Assembly (NCBI RefSeq): GCF_007833275.1
Contig: NZ_CP042241.1
Location: 1,426,001-1,490,000 of the forward strand
Length of the DNA stretch: 64,000 nucleotides
Direction: 5' to 3'
Origin: Salarchaeum sp. JOR-1
GTDB lineage: Archaea; Halobacteriota; Halobacteria; Halobacteriales; Halobacteriaceae
Below, piece by piece: positions 45,723-54,448 of the stretch. The notes under the pieces are model-generated. The model was given only the letters and a program-made list of their open reading frames with translations. It was not told the origin of the DNA and searched no databases. The stretch's first letter is position 1. Each line of letters opens with the position of its first letter. A program made the position numbers and the translations under genes.

Positions 45723-46394
45723 ATGTTCGCGTCAGTCGCCGCGGGCGTCGCGTTCGGCCTCGCGCTCGCAGCGCCGCCGGGGCCGATGAACGCCGTCATC
45801 GCCGAGGAAGCCGTGCAGCGCGGCTGGCGGAAGGGCGCGCGCGCCGGTCTCGGCGCGGCGACCGCCGACTTCTGTTTCTTCCTGCTCGCGCTGGTGGGCG
45901 TGGTCGCCGTCGTCACCGACCTCCCGCTCCTCCACGCGGGCCTGCTCGCCGTCGGCGGCGTCCTCATGCTGTACTTCGCGTACGGCGCGTACCGCGGCGT
46001 CTCCGAGTCGTTCCGTGAGGCCGGCACGGGCCGAGTCGCGGGGACGGGCTTCCAGCGCGCGTTCGTCCTCGCTATCACCAACCCCTACCAGCTCGCGTTC
46101 TGGCTGTCCGCCGGCGTCGCACTCGTCGAACCCGGCACGCTCGACCTCCTCAGCTACACGCCCTACCTCGGCGACTCGCTCGCGGGCGCGCTCGTCGTCC
46201 ACACCGGCAGCCCCGCCCTCGTCGCCGGGTTCTTCACGGGCGTGCTCGGCTGGGTGGTCGCGTTCCCGCTCGCGTTGGCCGCCGCCGAACGACGCGTCGA
46301 AGCCCTCGCGCCCGCCGTCAGCGCGCTCTCCGCCCTCCTCCTCGCCGGATTCGGCGTCCTCTTCCTCGTCGACGCCGTGCGAACCGTCGCGTAG
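45723..46394 (+). CDS. LysE/RhtB-family exporter
   Basis: 223-residue membrane protein with about six hydrophobic segments. Seen: AAPPGPMNAVIAEEAVQRG, the family signature at the N-terminus, and ITNPYQLAFWLSAGVAL in the middle. Members export amino acids or other small zwitterions. The ATG at 45723 follows a TTTTTCACGG stretch and starts directly with the first hydrophobic segment. No substrate clue in the neighbours. Confidence 0.87.
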   Translation: MFASVAAGVAFGLALAAPPGPMNAVIAEEAVQRGWRKGARAGLGAATADFCFFLLALVGVVAVVTDLPLLHAGLLAVGGVLMLYFAYGAYRGVSESFREAGTGRVAGTGFQRAFVLAITNPYQLAFWLSAGVALVEPGTLDLLSYTPYLGDSLAGALVVHTGSPALVAGFFTGVLGWVVAFPLALAAAERRVEALAPAVSALSALLLAGFGVLFLVDAVRTVA

Positions 46395-46435
46395 AGACGA
46401 CACGCTCAAACCATTCGGCATCCTGACTGAACGCG

Positions 46436-48385
46436 ATGACCTCCCGAGACGTCTCCTCACTCGTCTCGTTCTCCCTCGACGCCGACACCGGCGAACTCAC
46501 CATAAGCGACGACCTCGCCGGGCTCTCCTTCTCGGTCACCCTCGCCGACCCGGGAACGCTCACGGCCGCGCCGCAGTCGCTCCTGTTTCCCGTCGATGAC
46601 GCCGTGGCGCTCACGACCGACGAACTCGTGATTCCGCCAGACGCGAACGCCCGCCTCCGCGACGAGACCGGTGAGTACCGCGGCGAATTCTCCACGACGC
46701 CCCGTGAGATCCCCGAGGGAACCCACTACATCGAACTCGGCCGAATCGTGAAGACGTACGTCGTCCTCCCGCGAACGTCCGCGACCGCCGGGTACGACGC
46801 GCCCCACGCGGACGGCGGGTCGCTCCGCGTGTCGTTCCCCGAGCGCACTCGCGTCGTCGTCGGCGCGCGCTCCAGGCACAACCGCCCGCACGCCACTATC
46901 ACCGTGCCGGACGACCCGCGCGCGCTCATGTCCGCCGTCGGCGCGCTCGGCGCGTCCGTGAAGGAGTGGTCGGCCGAGCGGTCGTGGCCGACGCTCCGCG
47001 GCCACCCGCCCGCCATCGAACGCGGGGACGAACTCGCGATTCCCGACGGCCTTTCCGTGCCGGACACCGGCGTTACAATCACCGTCCCGGAGACGTACGC
47101 GGACGTGTATCGGATCGCGCCGCTCGCGTTCTACCTCGGCGCGACCGTCGAACCCGGCGAGCCCGCCATCCGCCTCGACAACGGCTATACGCACGCCCTC
47201 AGCCGCCCGCTCGAACCCGCTGTCGACCGCGCGCTTGCGCGCTGTCTCCTCCTCGACACGCTCGTGCGAACGAACGGCTACTACTCCTTCCCCCGGTACG
47301 AGTACGACGAAATCGCCGCCGCCCTCCCGTTCTACCCGCCGAAACTCTACGACCGCCCGATACCCGACCAACTCCTTGAGTACTTCGAGGTGTCCTGGGA
47401 GACGCTCGCACCCGTCGTCCCGCGGTGGCCCGCGACCGCCGTTCTCGCCCCGTCAATCGAGGACGCCCCCCTCCTCCCGCACGCCCTGAACGGCCTCTGG
47501 CGCGTCCGCATCGACGACAGCGCTCCCACGCCGTCGCCGACCATCGCCACCATGGCGACGCGCGGTTCGCCGGACGCCGACACCGGCCGCCTCGTCCGCG
47601 AGGCGTTCGACCCCGAGCGGGTCGAGAGCCGAGCGACGCCCGACACCGCCACCGTAGCCGTCGCCACCGACGACCCCGACCGCGCCGCCGCCTTCCGCAA
47701 CCGCCTCGACACGACCGCCCTCGACCCAGACAACGTCACCGTTGGCCGCCCCGGGGCGTCCGTTCCCACCGCCGTCGACCTCTACTACGACGACACCCGA
47801 GACGGAACCGCGACCCCTGCCCGCGGAGACGAACCGACAGTCGCGGTCACCACCGGGGACGCGGCGGGTGACACCGCGCTCGAACTCGTCCGCGCGCGCT
47901 CGGTCGCGGCGCTCGCGCTCCCCGACCGCCCCGCAACCGACGTGGCGACCGGCACACTCGAACTGCTCGCGGACGGCCATCCCCCCGCGAGCGTCGCCGA
48001 CTACGGCGAAGTCAATGACGCTGTGGTTGTCGGCCGTCCGAACTATACGCCGGTTGTTCAGCCGGCCGGCTACGTTCCGGCGGTTGGGCTAGTCGATTCT
48101 CAAAGCACAACAGAGCACATACTACGATACCGTGTCAATCCGTCCGACGACCGGCCCCTGGGCGGGAGCACTCGAAATACAGACGATTTTTCGGCCGAGG
48201 TCTACCGCCTTACGGGAGTCGACTTCCGCGAACCCGGCGTGTATTCGACTGACGAAATCGTAGATGTCGCGAACCGCGACCACCACGCCTGCTGGATCAA
48301 CAGCCAACTGGTCTATCCCTCGGAGACGGTCACAGCGTCGATGGTTCGGAAGTCCGCCAGGAACGCGCTCCAGGATTCGGCCTAG
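46436..48385 (+). CDS. CHAT-protease paralogue without catalytic residues
   Basis: 649-residue protein homologous over its length to the CHAT protease at 28649-30739. Shared: RVVVGARS (about 140-146), SWPTLRGHPP (183-192), FYLGATVEPGE, TNGYYSFPRYE, and the C-terminal VVQPAGYVPAV...YRV block. The region matching the protease dyad has no HYIGH and no NACSS equivalent; instead DLYYDDTRDGTA and VTTGDAAGDTALE are found. I infer a pseudoprotease that may act as receptor, decoy or regulator. The last 350 bases are visibly less GC-rich. No microgene sits beside it. Only 41 nt separate it from the LysE gene. Confidence 0.75.
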   Translation: MTSRDVSSLVSFSLDADTGELTISDDLAGLSFSVTLADPGTLTAAPQSLLFPVDDAVALTTDELVIPPDANARLRDETGEYRGEFSTTPREIPEGTHYIELGRIVKTYVVLPRTSATAGYDAPHADGGSLRVSFPERTRVVVGARSRHNRPHATITVPDDPRALMSAVGALGASVKEWSAERSWPTLRGHPPAIERGDELAIPDGLSVPDTGVTITVPETYADVYRIAPLAFYLGATVEPGEPAIRLDNGYTHALSRPLEPAVDRALARCLLLDTLVRTNGYYSFPRYEYDEIAAALPFYPPKLYDRPIPDQLLEYFEVSWETLAPVVPRWPATAVLAPSIEDAPLLPHALNGLWRVRIDDSAPTPSPTIATMATRGSPDADTGRLVREAFDPERVESRATPDTATVAVATDDPDRAAAFRNRLDTTALDPDNVTVGRPGASVPTAVDLYYDDTRDGTATPARGDEPTVAVTTGDAAGDTALELVRARSVAALALPDRPATDVATGTLELLADGHPPASVADYGEVNDAVVVGRPNYTPVVQPAGYVPAVGLVDSQSTTEHILRYRVNPSDDRPLGGSTRNTDDFSAEVYRLTGVDFREPGVYSTDEIVDVANRDHHACWINSQLVYPSETVTASMVRKSARNALQDSA

Positions 48386-49137
48386 GTCGCGTTGAACCCG
48401 CCGTCGACGAGGAGGCCGTGGCCGGTGATGTAGGAGGAGTTCTCGCTGGCGAGGAAGGAGACGGCGTCAGCGACTTCGTCGGGGTGGCCGAGTCGGCGGA
48501 GGGGATACTGGCGTTCCATGCGTTCGCGGGCTTTCTCGGGGTCGTCGCTGCCCGCGAAGAACTCGTCGGCCATGCTGGTTTCGACGAACCCGGGGCAGAC
48601 GGCGTTCGCGCGGACGCCGGCGGGGCCGAGTTCGGCGGCGATGGCGCGCGTGAAGTTCAGGACGGCGCCCTTGGTGAGGGAGTAGGTGGCGATGCGGGGG
48701 GAACCGACGACGCCGGCGAGAGAAGAGATGTTGACGATGCGTCCCTCGCCGGCCCGTTTCATGTGGGGGATTGCAGCGTGACAGCCGTTCCAGACGCCGT
48801 CGACGTTGACGGAGATGAGGCGGTCGCGGTCGGCGACGGAGACGTCTTCGACGAGCGCGGGTTCGTGGCCGACGCCGGCGTTGTTCACGAGCACGTCGAG
48901 GCCGCTGTACTCTTCGACGGTGGCGTCGATGGTGGCTTCGACGGCGTCGTGGTCGGTCACGTCGAGTTCGGTGAACGTCGCGCGTCCGCCGTCGTCCTCG
49001 ACGATGTCGACGGTTTCCTGTCCGCCGTCGGGGTCGATGTCGGTGACGACGACGTGGTAGCCGTCGTCCGCGAGTTGTCGAGCGATTGCGCGGCCGATTC
49101 CGGCGCCGGCGCCGGTGACGAGAGCAGTCTCTGCCAT
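48382..49137 (-). CDS. Short-chain dehydrogenase/reductase (3-hydroxybutyrate dehydrogenase/FabG-like)
   Basis: 251-residue SDR. Seen: TGAGAGIG, NNAG, NISSLAG, YSLTK and the C-terminal GLLVDGGFNAT typical of FabG/BDH enzymes. Complete in length. Convergent with the CHAT paralogue by CTAG and divergent from the aldo-keto reductase over 96 nt. Substrate unknown. Confidence 0.88.
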   Translation of the reverse strand: MAETALVTGAGAGIGRAIARQLADDGYHVVVTDIDPDGGQETVDIVEDDGGRATFTELDVTDHDAVEATIDATVEEYSGLDVLVNNAGVGHEPALVEDVSVADRDRLISVNVDGVWNGCHAAIPHMKRAGEGRIVNISSLAGVVGSPRIATYSLTKGAVLNFTRAIAAELGPAGVRANAVCPGFVETSMADEFFAGSDDPEKARERMERQYPLRRLGHPDEVADAVSFLASENSSYITGHGLLVDGGFNAT

Positions 49138-49233
49138 ACCCGGCGTGCGTGGCGGAACCCTAAAACGGTACGCCCCCGCGACGACGTGGCCGATTACTGA
49201 ACTGTTTTCACGGCGGTCGTCCAAGGGCCGGTG

Positions 49234-50241
49234 ATGGCAGTCAGTGACCTCGACCTCGACTTCGTGTCCTTCGGCGGAACCGGCCTCAAATCGAGCGAAC
49301 TCCAGTTCGGGACGTGGCGGTTCGGCAAGCAGACCGAGGAGGGGAACGTCGAAATCGGCGAGGAGCGCGCGAAGGAACTCCTCACCGCGTACGCGGACGC
49401 CGGCGGCCGATACATCGACACCGCGGACGTGTACGGCGGCGGCGCGAGCGAGGAGTGGATCGGCGACTGGCTCAGCGACCGCGACCGGGAGCGATACACC
49501 ATCGCCTCCAAGATCTACTGGCAGATCCGGGAGAACGACCCGAACAGTCGAGGGACGAACCGGAAGAACGTCCGCGACCGCATCGACGCGCTCCTCGAAC
49601 GGCTCGGCACGGACTACGTGGACGTGCTCTACATCCACCGCTGGGACGACCAGACGCCGACGCGGGAGATGATGAAGACGCTGAACCGACTCGTCGAGGA
49701 CGGGAAAGTCCACTACCTCGGCGCGTCCACGCTGCGGCCGAACGCGTGGAAGGTCGCGAAGGCGAACGAACTCGCGCGCGCCGAGGGCTGGGAGCCGTTC
49801 TCGGTGCTCCAGCCGCGGTACAACCTCGTCGACCGCGAAATCGAGGGAGACTACCTGGAGTTCGCGCGGAGCGAAGACCTCGCGGTGTGTCCGTGGAGCC
49901 CGCTCGGCCAGGGCTTCCTCACGGGGAAGTACACGCGCGAGGACGGCCTGACCGGCGAGTCGCGCGCGGCGGAGTCCAGTCGGTTCGAGGACGCCTACCT
50001 CACCGAGGAGAACTTCGACGTGCACGACGAACTCGAAGCGGTCGCCGAGGAGGTCGACGCGACGCCCGCGCAGACCGCGCTCGCGTGGCTCAGCCACCGC
50101 GACGGCGTCACCGCGCCAATCGTCGGCGCGCGCACCGTCGACCAGCTGGAGGAGAACCTCGGTGCGGCCGCCATCGACCTCAGCGACGACCAGGTCGACC
50201 GACTGACCGAAGCGAAGGGCGGCCCGTACAGCGGCCTCTAG
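49234..50241 (+). CDS. Aldo/keto reductase
   Basis: 335-residue TIM-barrel NADPH-dependent oxidoreductase. Seen: the catalytic Asp/Tyr pair in YIDTADVYGGG, Lys in IASKIYW, His in YIHRWD, and the C-terminal GARTVDQLEENL. The family reduces aldehydes and ketones. ATG at 49234 chosen over GTG at 49231. The stop overlaps the cydB stop by CTAG. Confidence 0.88.
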   Translation: MAVSDLDLDFVSFGGTGLKSSELQFGTWRFGKQTEEGNVEIGEERAKELLTAYADAGGRYIDTADVYGGGASEEWIGDWLSDRDRERYTIASKIYWQIRENDPNSRGTNRKNVRDRIDALLERLGTDYVDVLYIHRWDDQTPTREMMKTLNRLVEDGKVHYLGASTLRPNAWKVAKANELARAEGWEPFSVLQPRYNLVDREIEGDYLEFARSEDLAVCPWSPLGQGFLTGKYTREDGLTGESRAAESSRFEDAYLTEENFDVHDELEAVAEEVDATPAQTALAWLSHRDGVTAPIVGARTVDQLEENLGAAAIDLSDDQVDRLTEAKGGPYSGL

Positions 50242-51224
50242 TAGGTCTCTCCCGCTTCTATCGGCCCGCTGAACGTATTGTAGAGCACGACGAAGTACCC
50301 GAGCACGAGCGGCAGGAAGACCGCCATCATCAGCGTGACGAGGTTCAGTGGGAGCGTGGAGACGACGGTCTCGGAGACCGTGAGCCCGCTCGCTCGATCG
50401 ATAACCGGGTACATCACGACCGCGACGAGCGCGACGAGACCGAACACCAGCCCGGCGACGGCCGCGAACGCCGCGAGGTAGGTCTCGCGGCGGATCGAGA
50501 CGACGTAGGCCGCGCCGAGCACGACCGAGAGGGCGAGCAGTCCGAGAACCGGGAGCGACGTGAGCGCCGTCCGGAGACCGGGTTCCGTGACGTACATCGC
50601 GGCGACGAGCGCGACGGCGAGCGCGAGGTACGCGGCGAGCGCGGGCGGGCCGTACCGGGTGGCGTCGTCGGTATCGGCGGGGAGTTTCAGTCCGAGGAAG
50701 GCGACGGCGTCGACGACGCAGAGCGCGAGCACCGCGAGCCCGCCGACGACGCCGGGGAGCGTGACGATAGCGGGCGCGCCGACGAGCCAGTTCACGACGA
50801 ACACGCCGAGCAGGAACGGCGTGACTGTGCTTCCGACGACGAAGGACGCGCTCCAGAACCGCCGCCACTGGTCGTCCTCGCGCTGTTCGTACAGCTCGGG
50901 CGCGAGGCCGCGGAGGCCGAGGCCGGCGAGGATGGCGAACATCAGGAGGTAGTACCGGCTGAACAGGGCGGCGTACACCTCGGGGAAGACGGCGAACAGC
51001 AGGCCGCCGAAGACGACGAGCCACACCTCGTTACCGTCCCAGAACGGCCCGATTGCGGAGAGGTACTGCTCTCGGTCGTGGTCGTCCGCGAGCGCGAACA
51101 GGACGCCGACGCCGAAGTCGAACCCGTCCAGCAGGAGGAACGTCCCGAGAACCAAGAACACGGCCGCGAACCAGATGTCGGGCAGCGGCAGGCCGAGCAG
51201 GGGGCCGGCGGAGAGACTACTCAT
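50238..51224 (-). CDS. cydB: Cytochrome bd-type quinol oxidase subunit II
   Basis: 328-residue integral membrane protein with about eight or nine hydrophobic segments. Seen: the family's N-terminal LLLDGFDFGVGVLFAL and FWDGNEVWLVVFGG. It forms the inactive-haem partner that stabilises subunit I. It overlaps the cydA 3' end by 8 nt, so the pair is translationally coupled. No CydX-like peptide is visible downstream. Confidence 0.93.
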   Translation of the reverse strand: MSSLSAGPLLGLPLPDIWFAAVFLVLGTFLLLDGFDFGVGVLFALADDHDREQYLSAIGPFWDGNEVWLVVFGGLLFAVFPEVYAALFSRYYLLMFAILAGLGLRGLAPELYEQREDDQWRRFWSASFVVGSTVTPFLLGVFVVNWLVGAPAIVTLPGVVGGLAVLALCVVDAVAFLGLKLPADTDDATRYGPPALAAYLALAVALVAAMYVTEPGLRTALTSLPVLGLLALSVVLGAAYVVSIRRETYLAAFAAVAGLVFGLVALVAVVMYPVIDRASGLTVSETVVSTLPLNLVTLMMAVFLPLVLGYFVVLYNTFSGPIEAGETY

Positions 51225-52635
51225 CGGCCGCCACCTCCGCGTTCGCGCCGCCTGCGGTGTTTCGGAGGTCGTCGCCGGTCGGCGGCCCCTGCGTGATGAT
51301 GCGGCGGACGACGTAGACGTAGAGCGTGAGGAGGAGGGCGTACCCGCCCGCGAACCCGAGGAGCGTGAACAACGCTTCGGTGCCCGTGAGCGACTGGGAG
51401 ACGCCCGCGGCGGTCTTGAGGACGCCGTAAATCAGCCAGGGTTGACGCCCGACTTCGGTGACGATCCAGCCGACCTCGACGGCGACGAACCCGAGCAGCG
51501 ACGTCCCCATCAGCGCCTTGTGGAGGAGGTCGTCCTCCATCAGCTCGCCGCGCCGCCACCGAACCCCGCCCCAGAACCCGAGGAGGATGAACCAGAAGCC
51601 GAGCGCGACCATGATGCGGAACGCCCAGAAGACGATTGCGACGGGCGGGTTTTCGGCGGGAATGGCTTCGAGGCCGGTGATGACGGCGCTCGCGTTCCCC
51701 CCGCTCGCGAGCCAGGACGCCATCCCCGGGATTGCGATGCCGACGAGGTCTTTCGGTCCGGGTTCGAAGATGGCGTCGACGCTCGTCGGGAACGCGACGA
51801 TGTACTCGGGGACGTACGCTTCGGTGTGCCAGACGGCTTCCATCGCGGCGAACTTCTGCGGCTGGGTCTCGTAGACGTGCCGGGCGTACGCGTCCCCGTG
51901 GAGGACCTGCAGCGGCGCGGTGATGATGACGACGCCGAGCGCTATCTTCAGCGTCGCCTCCCAGAACTCGACGCTGTCGATGTCGTTGCCGCGCACGTGG
52001 TGTTTGAACACGTAGTAGGCGGCGACGCCGGCCATGAAGAGCGCGACGGAGAGCACGGCCGCGTTCTGCATGTGGACGAACATGTACGTGAAGCGCGGCG
52101 TGAAGTAGGCGGCGAGCGGGTCGGTGAGGTGGACGACGCGCCGGCCGTCCTCCACGACGACCTCGAACCCGCGCGGCGTCTGCATCCACGAGTTCGCGAT
52201 GAGGATCCACACCGCCGACAGCCACGTTCCGAGACCGACGGCGACGCTGGAGAGGAAGTAGACGGCGTCGCCGACGCGTTCGCGGCCGAACAGGAACACG
52301 CCGAGGAAGGTCGCCTCCAGCATGAACGCCATCATGCCTTCGGTCGCCAGCGGGCCGCCGAACAGTTCGCCCGCCATCGTCGCGAACGCCGCGAAGTTCG
52401 TCCCGAACTCGAATTCGAGGACGAGTCCGGTGACGGTGCCGACGACGAAACTCACCGCGAATATCTTCGTCCAGAACCGCCGTAGCTGCTCGTATCGCGG
52501 GCGGCCCGTGCGGATGTCCTTGTACGTGAAGTAGACGATGAAGGGCGCGAGCCCCATGCTCATCACGGGGAAGATGATGTGGACGATCGTCGTCAGCGCG
52601 AACTGAAGCCTGCTCGCGAGCACCGGATCGACCAT
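51217..52635 (-). CDS. cydA: Cytochrome bd-type quinol oxidase subunit I
   Basis: 472-residue catalytic subunit that reduces oxygen to water with quinol. Seen: haem ligands His19 (TTIVHIIFP) and His188 (YMFVHMQN), proton-channel Glu99 and Glu107 in TEGMMAFMLEATF, and GRQPW near the C-terminus. The quinol loop is short, as in the cyanide-insensitive (CIO) branch. The ATG at 52635 is chosen as it begins the first helix; the ATG shares its A with the stop of a possible leader peptide (TAATG). It supports respiration at low oxygen. Confidence 0.93.
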   Translation of the reverse strand: MVDPVLASRLQFALTTIVHIIFPVMSMGLAPFIVYFTYKDIRTGRPRYEQLRRFWTKIFAVSFVVGTVTGLVLEFEFGTNFAAFATMAGELFGGPLATEGMMAFMLEATFLGVFLFGRERVGDAVYFLSSVAVGLGTWLSAVWILIANSWMQTPRGFEVVVEDGRRVVHLTDPLAAYFTPRFTYMFVHMQNAAVLSVALFMAGVAAYYVFKHHVRGNDIDSVEFWEATLKIALGVVIITAPLQVLHGDAYARHVYETQPQKFAAMEAVWHTEAYVPEYIVAFPTSVDAIFEPGPKDLVGIAIPGMASWLASGGNASAVITGLEAIPAENPPVAIVFWAFRIMVALGFWFILLGFWGGVRWRRGELMEDDLLHKALMGTSLLGFVAVEVGWIVTEVGRQPWLIYGVLKTAAGVSQSLTGTEALFTLLGFAGGYALLLTLYVYVVRRIITQGPPTGDDLRNTAGGANAEVAADE

Positions 52636-52694
52636 TACGGACACCCCTCCGCGCGTACGCGGCGGGTTCGCCGAACGGCTCCGTACGTGCTCAT
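52635..52694 (-). CDS. Possible 19-codon leader peptide upstream of cydA
   Basis: Reading on the minus strand from an ATG at 52694 gives MSTYGAVRRTRRVRAEGCP and a TAA whose last A is the first base of the cydA ATG. A T-rich TATA-like element (52719-52729) lies about 30 nt upstream, so the mRNA may start near this ATG. Five arginines in 19 residues are unusual for an acidic haloarchaeal proteome. Stop-start overlap suggests coupling to cydA translation. It may also be chance. Confidence 0.4.
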   Translation of the reverse strand: MSTYGAVRRTRRVRAEGCP

Positions 52695-52718
52695 ACGCGG
52701 CAGTTCGTTCGACAGCCG

Positions 52719-52729
52719 TATCAAAAAAA
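52719..52729 (-). promoter_or_regulatory. TATA box of the cydAB operon
   Basis: T-run followed by GATA on the minus strand, the only AT-rich element between cydA and the aldehyde dehydrogenase gene. Spacing predicts a start of transcription near 52697, about 60 nt before the cydA ATG. Confidence 0.5.
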
Positions 52730-52898
52730 CGGTCGTTCCCGGCGGGTGGGAGCTCGGTGTTCCGCGGTCGTGTGCGGCGGACGACGCGGCGGCCCGTGCG
52801 AGCCGAACGGCCACAACACTCTTCGCCGCGACTGTCTGTTTCCCGTTTGAACATGGGGGTTTCAGTCCTCCTCGCCCGTTGACGCCCGCCTATGTGTT
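52730..52898. other. Rest of the divergent intergenic region between cydA and the aldehyde dehydrogenase gene
   Basis: Central part of a 287-nt gap. It shows no credible open frame. A CCTATGTG element near 52888-52895 could be the TATA box of the plus-strand dehydrogenase gene. Confidence 0.4.
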
Positions 52899-52915
52899 CG
52901 ACGCGTCAAGCGTCG
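52899..52915. promoter_or_regulatory. Inverted repeat just before the aldehyde dehydrogenase start
   Basis: CGACGC at 52899-52904 is mirrored by GCGTCG at 52910-52915, with a 5-nt centre. It lies 8 nt before the ATG and just after the presumed TATA box, a position suited to a repressor operator. Confidence 0.4.
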
Positions 52916-52922
52916 GGTACGG

Positions 52923-54410
52923 ATGCCCGAGTACACCATCGACGCCGACTGGAGCGACCTCTTCATCGACGGGGAGTGGGTGGCGAGCGAGAGCGGCGAC
53001 ACCATCGCGGTCGAAGACCCCTCGACGCGCGAGACGGTCACGGAGGTGCCCGCGGCGGTCGAGGCGGACGTCGACGCCGCCTACGACGCCGCCGAAGCCG
53101 CGCAGGATGAGTGGGCGGACGCGCCGCCCGCGCGACGCGAGCAGGTCGTGCAGGACTTCCTCGACGCCCTGCACGAACACGAGGACGAGATCATCGACCT
53201 CCTGGCGCACGAGGCCGGCGGGTCGACCATCATGGGCGAGACCTCGGTGCAGATCGCGTCCGACCACGCGGCGGAAGCGGCGACGCTCCCGCGGCGGACG
53301 AAGGGCGAGCACGCGGACTCCAACATTCCCGGGAAGGAGAACATCGTGCGCCGGGAGCCGAAGGGGACGGTGACGGTCATCAGTCCGTGGAACTTCCCGC
53401 TGAACCTCTCGATGCGCGCCGTTGCGCCCGCCATCGCGTCCGGGAACACGGTCGTCCTGAAGCCCGCGACGAACACGCCCATCACGGGCGGCCTCCTGTT
53501 CGCAAAACTGTTCGAGGAGGCCGGTCTGCCGGACGGCGTGCTGAACGTCGTCGTCGGCGAGGGCTCCGAGATCGGCGACCGAGTCGCCGGCCACCCCGCC
53601 AGCGACGCGGTCGCGTTCACCGGGTCGACGTCGGTGGGGCGGCGCGTCGCCGCGACCGCCGCGGAGAACCTCGCCGTCCCCGCGATGGAACTCGGCGGGA
53701 ACAACGCCCACATCGTCACCGCGGACGCCGACCTCGACCGCGCGCTCGACGGCGGGACGTTCGGGACGTTCGTCCACCAGGGCCAGGTCTGCATCTCCAT
53801 CAACCGCCACCTCGTCCACGAGGACGTGTACGACGAGTACGTCGAACGGCTCACCGAGCGCGCTGAAGACCTGCCGGTCGGGAGCGCGCACGCCGACGAC
53901 ACCGTCGTCGGCCCCATCATCGACGAGAGCCAGCGCGACGAGATGCTCGGGTACGTGAACGAGTCCGTGGCGGAGGGCGCGACGCTCGAAACGGGCGGCG
54001 AAACCGCCGATATCGACGGCATCGAGGACTCGCTCGTCGTGAAGCCGACCGTCCTCTCCGGCGTGACGAACGACATGCCCGTCGCGGCGAACGAGCACTT
54101 CGGCCCGATCGCGCCCGTCATCCCGTTCAGCGACATCGACGAGGCCGTCGCACTCGCGAACGACACCGAGTACGGCCTCTCCGGCAGCGTACACGCGGGC
54201 GACCTCCAGACGGGCACGGAGATCGCGGAGCGCGTCGAGACCGGGAACGTGCACGTGAACGACCAGCCGATCAACGACGAGGCGCACGTGCCCTTCAGCG
54301 GCATCGGCGCCTCGGGTATCGGGACGTACAACAGCGACGCGTTCCTCGACGAGATAACCGAGGCGAAGTGGATCAGCCTCCAGCGCGACGAGCGCGAGTA
54401 CCCGTTCTAA
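52923..54410 (+). CDS. NAD(P)-dependent aldehyde dehydrogenase
   Basis: 495-residue ALDH superfamily enzyme oxidising an aldehyde to its acid. Seen: catalytic Cys290 in HQGQVCIS, general-base Glu256 in MELGGNNA, cofactor segment FTGSTSVGRR, and SPWNFPLNLSMRA in the N-terminal domain. Layout resembles benzaldehyde/succinate-semialdehyde type enzymes. The start ATG at 52923 sits after a putative operator. It could supply the missing semialdehyde step for the lactonase/Fe-ADH operon, but nothing here proves that. Confidence 0.9.
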   Translation: MPEYTIDADWSDLFIDGEWVASESGDTIAVEDPSTRETVTEVPAAVEADVDAAYDAAEAAQDEWADAPPARREQVVQDFLDALHEHEDEIIDLLAHEAGGSTIMGETSVQIASDHAAEAATLPRRTKGEHADSNIPGKENIVRREPKGTVTVISPWNFPLNLSMRAVAPAIASGNTVVLKPATNTPITGGLLFAKLFEEAGLPDGVLNVVVGEGSEIGDRVAGHPASDAVAFTGSTSVGRRVAATAAENLAVPAMELGGNNAHIVTADADLDRALDGGTFGTFVHQGQVCISINRHLVHEDVYDEYVERLTERAEDLPVGSAHADDTVVGPIIDESQRDEMLGYVNESVAEGATLETGGETADIDGIEDSLVVKPTVLSGVTNDMPVAANEHFGPIAPVIPFSDIDEAVALANDTEYGLSGSVHAGDLQTGTEIAERVETGNVHVNDQPINDEAHVPFSGIGASGIGTYNSDAFLDEITEAKWISLQRDEREYPF

Positions 54411-54448
54411 CCCCATCTTTTTTGCTGGGGGTCTGCGGAGTTCGGCGC

